NCBI GenBank assembly: GCA_910579865.1 | Contig: CAJTXA010000011.1 | Location: 71,906 to 135,905, forward strand | Direction: 5' to 3' | From: an uncultured Lachnospiraceae bacterium | GTDB lineage: Bacteria; Bacillota; Clostridia; Lachnospirales; Lachnospiraceae | DNA: 64,000 nucleotides | Shown: piece by piece, positions 60,332 to 64,000 of the stretch | How positions within the stretch are numbered: the stretch's first letter is position 1 | Layout: the number at the start of each line of letters is the position of its first letter | Notes under the pieces: generated by a model | What the model saw: the letters and a program-made list of their open reading frames with translations, nothing else | What the model was told of the DNA's origin: nothing | Databases searched by the model: none | Made by a program: the position numbers and the translations under genes

Positions 60332-60954
60332 AATGTGTGATCCACCTCATCCTGCAAATGCACTCCATAATGGATGATATATGCAGCTACAATAAAAGCA
60401 ATGCTGGGAATAAGTTTATAAAACATAGTCTGCCCTGTAGAAATGGACATTCGACCATCAGATACAAGGTTGATAAACCAGCAAATCAACGGTTTAATAA
60501 ATGGAACAAAAACAGCCACTGAAAATTGGAGAAGCCCATAATAAAGCAAATAGGAGGAGTTTTGTTTTGTGAAAATTTGCTCTTTATTTATATTGGAAAA
60601 TACACGGCTCAAAAACCAGAAAGCCAAAATCATAGGAACTACATGAACAGCATATATGAGAGAAAGTCCTATTTGAATTGTCAGCTCAATCTGATCATTG
60701 TCATTCGTCCATACATGAATATTATCGCCCAAATAAACCGTCATACTGCGGGAATGTGAGTTGTGATTTTCTTCGGCATAAATTGCTCGTTCAAATATTC
60801 CCATTTTTGTATGTAAACAAAAAGTTTGCCTTCCCATAAAACTAAGGATCGTACATAGAATATAAAAGCAGATTACAAAATAACAAGCAAATTTCATAAA
60901 ACAAGCAGCAGGTTTCGCAAATTCTTTCTTTGTGAGTTTTTGAATGAATTTCAT
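60328..60954 (-). CDS. DUF2975 membrane protein
   Basis: 208 residues with four membrane helices (about 22-42, 95-118, 135-155, 175-198). Between helix 1 and 2 is an extracytoplasmic loop (GDNIHVWTNDNDQIELTIQ). Location upstream of an XRE gene with a four-base overlap is the standard context of DUF2975 (YoaS-like) proteins. Function is unknown; a membrane sensor that controls the partner regulator is one possibility. GAGGTGATA lies before ATG 60954. Confidence 0.85.
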   Translation of the reverse strand: MKFIQKLTKKEFAKPAACFMKFACYFVICFYILCTILSFMGRQTFCLHTKMGIFERAIYAEENHNSHSRSMTVYLGDNIHVWTNDNDQIELTIQIGLSLIYAVHVVPMILAFWFLSRVFSNINKEQIFTKQNSSYLLYYGLLQFSVAVFVPFIKPLICWFINLVSDGRMSISTGQTMFYKLIPSIAFIVAAYIIHYGVHLQDEVDHTL

Positions 60955-61068
60955 TATTTATCACCTCAAACTTATGATAGCAAAAAATTTCAAATTTGTC
61001 AATAATATTTTAATGACAAACATTAAATTATTATTGATAAACTTGATATTCGAAAGAAAGTCACTACT

Positions 61069-61105
61069 AAAAAATGGCGTACCTCAACTAAGCACGCCAT
61101 TTTTT
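61069..61105 (-). terminator. Terminator of trpS
   Basis: The perfect 12-base arms AAAAAATGGCGT / ACGCCATTTTTT (61069-61080, 61094-61105) end in six Ts on both strands. It lies 33 bases after the trpS stop. Confidence 0.9.
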
Positions 61106-61137
61106 ATTAATATAAAGATGTACTATCTATTGTTCTA

Positions 61138-62286
61138 TTATCTAGCATATTTTTTACTCTGCTCTTCCATCAATTCTAAATCGTCAAAATAGTTCATCTT
61201 CATCGCTTTTCTTACCTCTGCCAAAGTCTGTGCTGCTCTTTCCTTTGCAACTTGACTGCCTTCCTGCAAGATTCGAAATACACCTGGAATATCCTTTTCA
61301 TATTCCTTTCTTTTTTGACGAATTGGTTCTAATTCCTCCTGCATAATTGCATTTAAAAACTTCTTTACCTTTATATCACCAAGTCCGCCCCTTGTATAAT
61401 GTGCTTTTAATTCATCCAAATTTTGATACTCTGGCAAATACCGCAAGAAATGTTCCTCCCTGCAAAAAGCATCCAAATAAGTAAACACCGTATTTCCTTC
61501 TAGATGTCCTGGATCAGTAATTTTAATATGCGTTGGATCAGTAAACATACTCATAATTTTTGTTTTTACTTCCTCTGCTGTATCTGAAAGATAAATACAA
61601 TTTCCCAACGATTTACTCATCTTCGCCTTGCCATCAATTCCAGGCAGGCGAGAACAAGCCTGATTTTTTGGTAGTAAACTGTCTGGTTCTACTAAAGTTG
61701 GAGAATAGATAAAATTAAATCTTCTTACAATTTCCTTTGTCTGCTCAATCATTGGCAGTTGATCTTCTCCTACTGGTACAGTAGTCGCTTGAAATGCTGT
61801 AATATCAGAAGCCTGACTAATGGGATACGTAAAAAATCCTACTGGAATACTAGTTTCAAAATTTCGCATTTGAATTTCTGATTTTACAGTAGGATTTCTC
61901 TGCAAGCGAGATACTGTAACCAAATTCATATAATAAAAAGTCAATTCTGTCAACTCTGGAACCATAGACTGAATAAATAAGGTTGTCTTTTTTGGATCCA
62001 AACCACAAGAAAGATAGTCTAACGCAACCTCAATAATATTTTGTCTTACTTTTTCTGGATTATCCGCATTATCTGTTAAGGCTTGTGCATCTGCAATCAT
62101 AATAAAAATTTTATCATATTCTCCTGAATTTTGTAGTTCCACCCGACGCCTTAACGATCCTACATAATGTCCGATATGCAGTTTCCCTGTTGGACGATCT
62201 CCTGTCAATATTACTTTTTCTTTTGGGATTACTTTTTTTACTTCTTGCTCTTCTATCTTTTCCTCTGCTCCTATATTTTCTGCCAT
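61138..62286 (-). CDS. trpS: Tryptophanyl-tRNA synthetase
   Basis: 382 residues. The class I catalytic core has VILTGDRPTGKLHIGHYVGSL (the HIGH motif), PVGEDQLPMIEQTKEIVRRFN and KMSKSLGNCIYL (KMSKS). Family members are about 330-350 residues; the extra length is a 25-residue charged N-terminal extension (AENIGAEEKIEEQEVKKVIPKEK). GGAGG before ATG 62286 supports this start. No T-box is visible in the 50 bases to pncB, so regulation would be from further upstream. Confidence 0.96.
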   Translation of the reverse strand: MAENIGAEEKIEEQEVKKVIPKEKVILTGDRPTGKLHIGHYVGSLRRRVELQNSGEYDKIFIMIADAQALTDNADNPEKVRQNIIEVALDYLSCGLDPKKTTLFIQSMVPELTELTFYYMNLVTVSRLQRNPTVKSEIQMRNFETSIPVGFFTYPISQASDITAFQATTVPVGEDQLPMIEQTKEIVRRFNFIYSPTLVEPDSLLPKNQACSRLPGIDGKAKMSKSLGNCIYLSDTAEEVKTKIMSMFTDPTHIKITDPGHLEGNTVFTYLDAFCREEHFLRYLPEYQNLDELKAHYTRGGLGDIKVKKFLNAIMQEELEPIRQKRKEYEKDIPGVFRILQEGSQVAKERAAQTLAEVRKAMKMNYFDDLELMEEQSKKYAR

Positions 62287-62339
62287 TTTTCTTTTCCTCC
62301 AATTTCTAACTTCTTTTTAAATTTTTAATTTTCTCTTTT

Positions 62340-63803
62340 TTATAATTCTTGGATTCGAATTTCATCTAAAAGTCCCATTTTTAATTCATAGTAATCTGGC
62401 GTCATATCTAAATAGTGATTGTGTGGATTTTGCAAACGTTGTTCCTCTTCCCAAATCTCATTTTCTAATTGTGTATTGACATAATCTGCAATTTCTTTTA
62501 ATGATTCTTCCTGATAGACACAAACCCCATTTAAAAAGATTGGTACTTGCAGTACCTTTGCTGTACAATGTTCAAAAAATCGATTTTTCCACGGCTTTAT
62601 CGGATCGACATAGCGGACGGGTTTTGAAAAATCAATCTCTTCTCCTTTTTTAGCAATCATATCTGCTACTGCTTTTCCACTCTCATCAAAAATTCGATAT
62701 ACTTCTTTTCTTCCTGGATTTGTAATCTTCTCTACATTTTCTGATACCTTAATTCTTGGCTCAAACACACCATTTTCCTCTACTGCAGCAATTTTATAAA
62801 CTGCCCCAAATACAGGATCTGACTTTGAAGTAATCAAACGCTCTCCCACTCCAAAACTGTCAATTTTGGCCCCTTGATTTAACAAAGAAGTAATTGTATA
62901 CTCATCCAAACTGTTAGAAGCTACAATTTTACAGTCCTCTAGTCCTTCTGCATCTAATAGCTTTCTAGCTTTTTTGGAAAGATAAGCCAAATCTCCACTG
63001 TCAATTCGAACCCCTTTTAGTCGCTTTCCAAGCGGTTCTAGTACCTCCTTTGCTACACGAATTGCATTTGGAATTCCACTTTTAATCACATCATACGTAT
63101 CAACCAACAATATGGTATTATCTGGATAACATTCTGCATACTTTTTAAATGCAGTAAATTCATCTCGATAGAACATCACCCAGCTATGTGCCATTGTTCC
63201 GCTTACTGGAATCTGAAACATTTGCCCAGCTAGTACAGTAGCTGTTGAACCAACCCCGCCAATATAAGCTGCTCTTGCTCCATATACTGCGGCATCCATA
63301 TTGTGTGCACGCCTTGCTCCAAAATCAGAAACCCCTCTTTTTTGTGCAGTCTTTACAATTCGCTTTGTTTTTGTTGCAATCAATGATTGATGATTAATTT
63401 GAAGAAGAATTGCTGTTTCAATTAATTGTGCATCAATAAGAGGTGCAATTACAGTAAGAATTGGTTCATTAGGATACATAATCGTTCCTTCCCGAAATGC
63501 ATAAATATCTCCTGTAAACTTAAAATTTCTTAGATAATCTAAAAAATCCTCTTCAAAAATTCGTTGCTGTCTTAAATATGCAATATCCTCATCGGAAAAA
63601 TGTAAGTCCTGGATATACTCTATAATCTGTTGTAATCCAGCAAAAATAGAATATCCTGCCTGATCGGGATTGCGCCGATAAAATACATCAAATACCACTC
63701 GCACATTTCTATTTTCATTACGAAAATATCCATTACTCATTGTCATTTCATAAAAATCCATCACCATAGATAAATTTCGTTCTTTGCTTTGCCTAATTGC
63801 CAT
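62340..63803 (-). CDS. pncB: Nicotinate phosphoribosyltransferase
   Basis: 487 residues. MAIRQSKERNLSMVMDFYEMTMSNGYF opens the catalytic domain; YPNEPILTVIAPLIDAQLIETAILLQINHQSLIATKTKRIV, the DFGARRAHNMDAA motif, GTMAHSWVMFY, LLVDTYDV and VRIDSGDL are family hallmarks. It makes NAMN from nicotinate and PRPP in NAD salvage. AAGGAG precedes ATG 63803, which I prefer to the upstream ATG. It is 54 bases upstream of trpS and the two are probably one transcript. Confidence 0.96.
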   Translation of the reverse strand: MAIRQSKERNLSMVMDFYEMTMSNGYFRNENRNVRVVFDVFYRRNPDQAGYSIFAGLQQIIEYIQDLHFSDEDIAYLRQQRIFEEDFLDYLRNFKFTGDIYAFREGTIMYPNEPILTVIAPLIDAQLIETAILLQINHQSLIATKTKRIVKTAQKRGVSDFGARRAHNMDAAVYGARAAYIGGVGSTATVLAGQMFQIPVSGTMAHSWVMFYRDEFTAFKKYAECYPDNTILLVDTYDVIKSGIPNAIRVAKEVLEPLGKRLKGVRIDSGDLAYLSKKARKLLDAEGLEDCKIVASNSLDEYTITSLLNQGAKIDSFGVGERLITSKSDPVFGAVYKIAAVEENGVFEPRIKVSENVEKITNPGRKEVYRIFDESGKAVADMIAKKGEEIDFSKPVRYVDPIKPWKNRFFEHCTAKVLQVPIFLNGVCVYQEESLKEIADYVNTQLENEIWEEEQRLQNPHNHYLDMTPDYYELKMGLLDEIRIQEL

Positions 63804-63924
63804 GCCTTTTCTCCTTGTTTTTTTAATTTTTCGTTTTATCATACATTGTTTTATGTTATCTAACTTTCTTCCTTTCGATAATTCGATACACCCTAGTTTA
63901 CACTATAATAGAAAAAAAGTATAT

Positions 63925-64000
63925 TGACACTCCCCATGCCTAAAGGCAGGGGATTCTTGGTGGCTTGCCAAATATATTGGCTGACCAGTTCATTTCGGAT
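63925..64000 (-). mobile_element. End of an IS200/IS605 (TnpB-type) element, continuing beyond the window
   Basis: The hairpin CCCC-TGCC... (CCCCTGCCTTTAGGCATGGGG read on the minus strand in two arms, 63932-63952) followed by GTGTCAA and preceded by GCCACCAAGAAT is the typical right end of TnpB-carrying IS605/IS1341 elements, where the omega RNA scaffold ends. The transposon body, with any tnpB, would lie to the right and point into this window. Only about 75 bases are visible. Confidence 0.65.

Overview
The window is AT-rich (roughly one third G+C by eye) and reads as chromosome of a spore-forming, low-GC Gram-positive anaerobe. The family is most likely Lachnospiraceae or a close clostridial relative. 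The evidence is sporulation genes (spoIVA, yqfC, yqfD, a SpoVB-type flippase), Shine-Dalgarno sites of AGGAGG type, frequent GTG/TTG starts, and neighbourhoods typical of Clostridia (yqfC-yqfD-phoH-HD-ybeY; pyrF-pyrK-pyrD; purE-purM-purN-purD). Most genes lie on the minus strand.

Layout. 1-9.6 kb: a flavoprotein cut by the window edge, a SpoVB-like flippase, a DUF3048 lipoprotein, the ybeY/HD-phosphodiesterase/phoH/yqfD/yqfC operon, rpsU with promoter and terminator, and a Nudix hydrolase. 9.7-15.2 kb: wreckage of a response regulator/ABC transporter (FtsX-type) locus. Its permease carries an 11-bp tandem duplication that shifts the frame, its ATPase keeps only the C-terminal end, and its response regulator stops exactly at an IS3-family element. 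The missing middle is replaced by more GC-rich foreign DNA with a RelE/ParE toxin pair, a small basic DNA-binding-type protein and repeated palindromic operators. 15.3-18.9 kb: a chromate-transporter pair with a divergent LysR regulator, then a second decayed response regulator/ABC locus. 18.9-31.8 kb: alaS, a membrane-anchored MutS-like ATPase, spoIVA, a PcRGLX/YetA-like protein, a cupin, a shortened Rpn-type nuclease, a DUF2871 protein and a clostripain-family protease.

31.8-48.1 kb is the most interesting part: a surface-polysaccharide operon of 14 minus-strand genes. It holds several glycosyltransferases, a TagGH/Wzm-Wzt-type exporter and what looks like a complete CMP-Kdo pathway (KpsF-type isomerase, KdsA, KdsC and a CMP-sugar synthetase), which is unexpected in a Gram-positive spore former. 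Upstream of the operon a 534-bp AT-rich segment is bounded by 29-bp inverted repeats (28 of 29 identical), each with the arm-core-arm form of a site-specific recombination site. The best promoter inside faces away from the operon, so the locus looks like a phase-variable capsule switch read here in its OFF orientation. Next to it are a GNAT acetyltransferase remnant and a large stem-loop element.

48.2-64 kb: purine genes (purE flanked by a 38-bp imperfect inverted repeat), an M29-type aminopeptidase, small membrane proteins including a VanZ-like one, pyrE separated from pyrFKD by a 629-bp AT-rich gap, a histidine phosphatase, a DUF2975/XRE pair, trpS and pncB. The right edge carries what looks like the end of an IS200/IS605 (TnpB-type) element. 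No rRNA, tRNA, CRISPR array or replication origin was seen.
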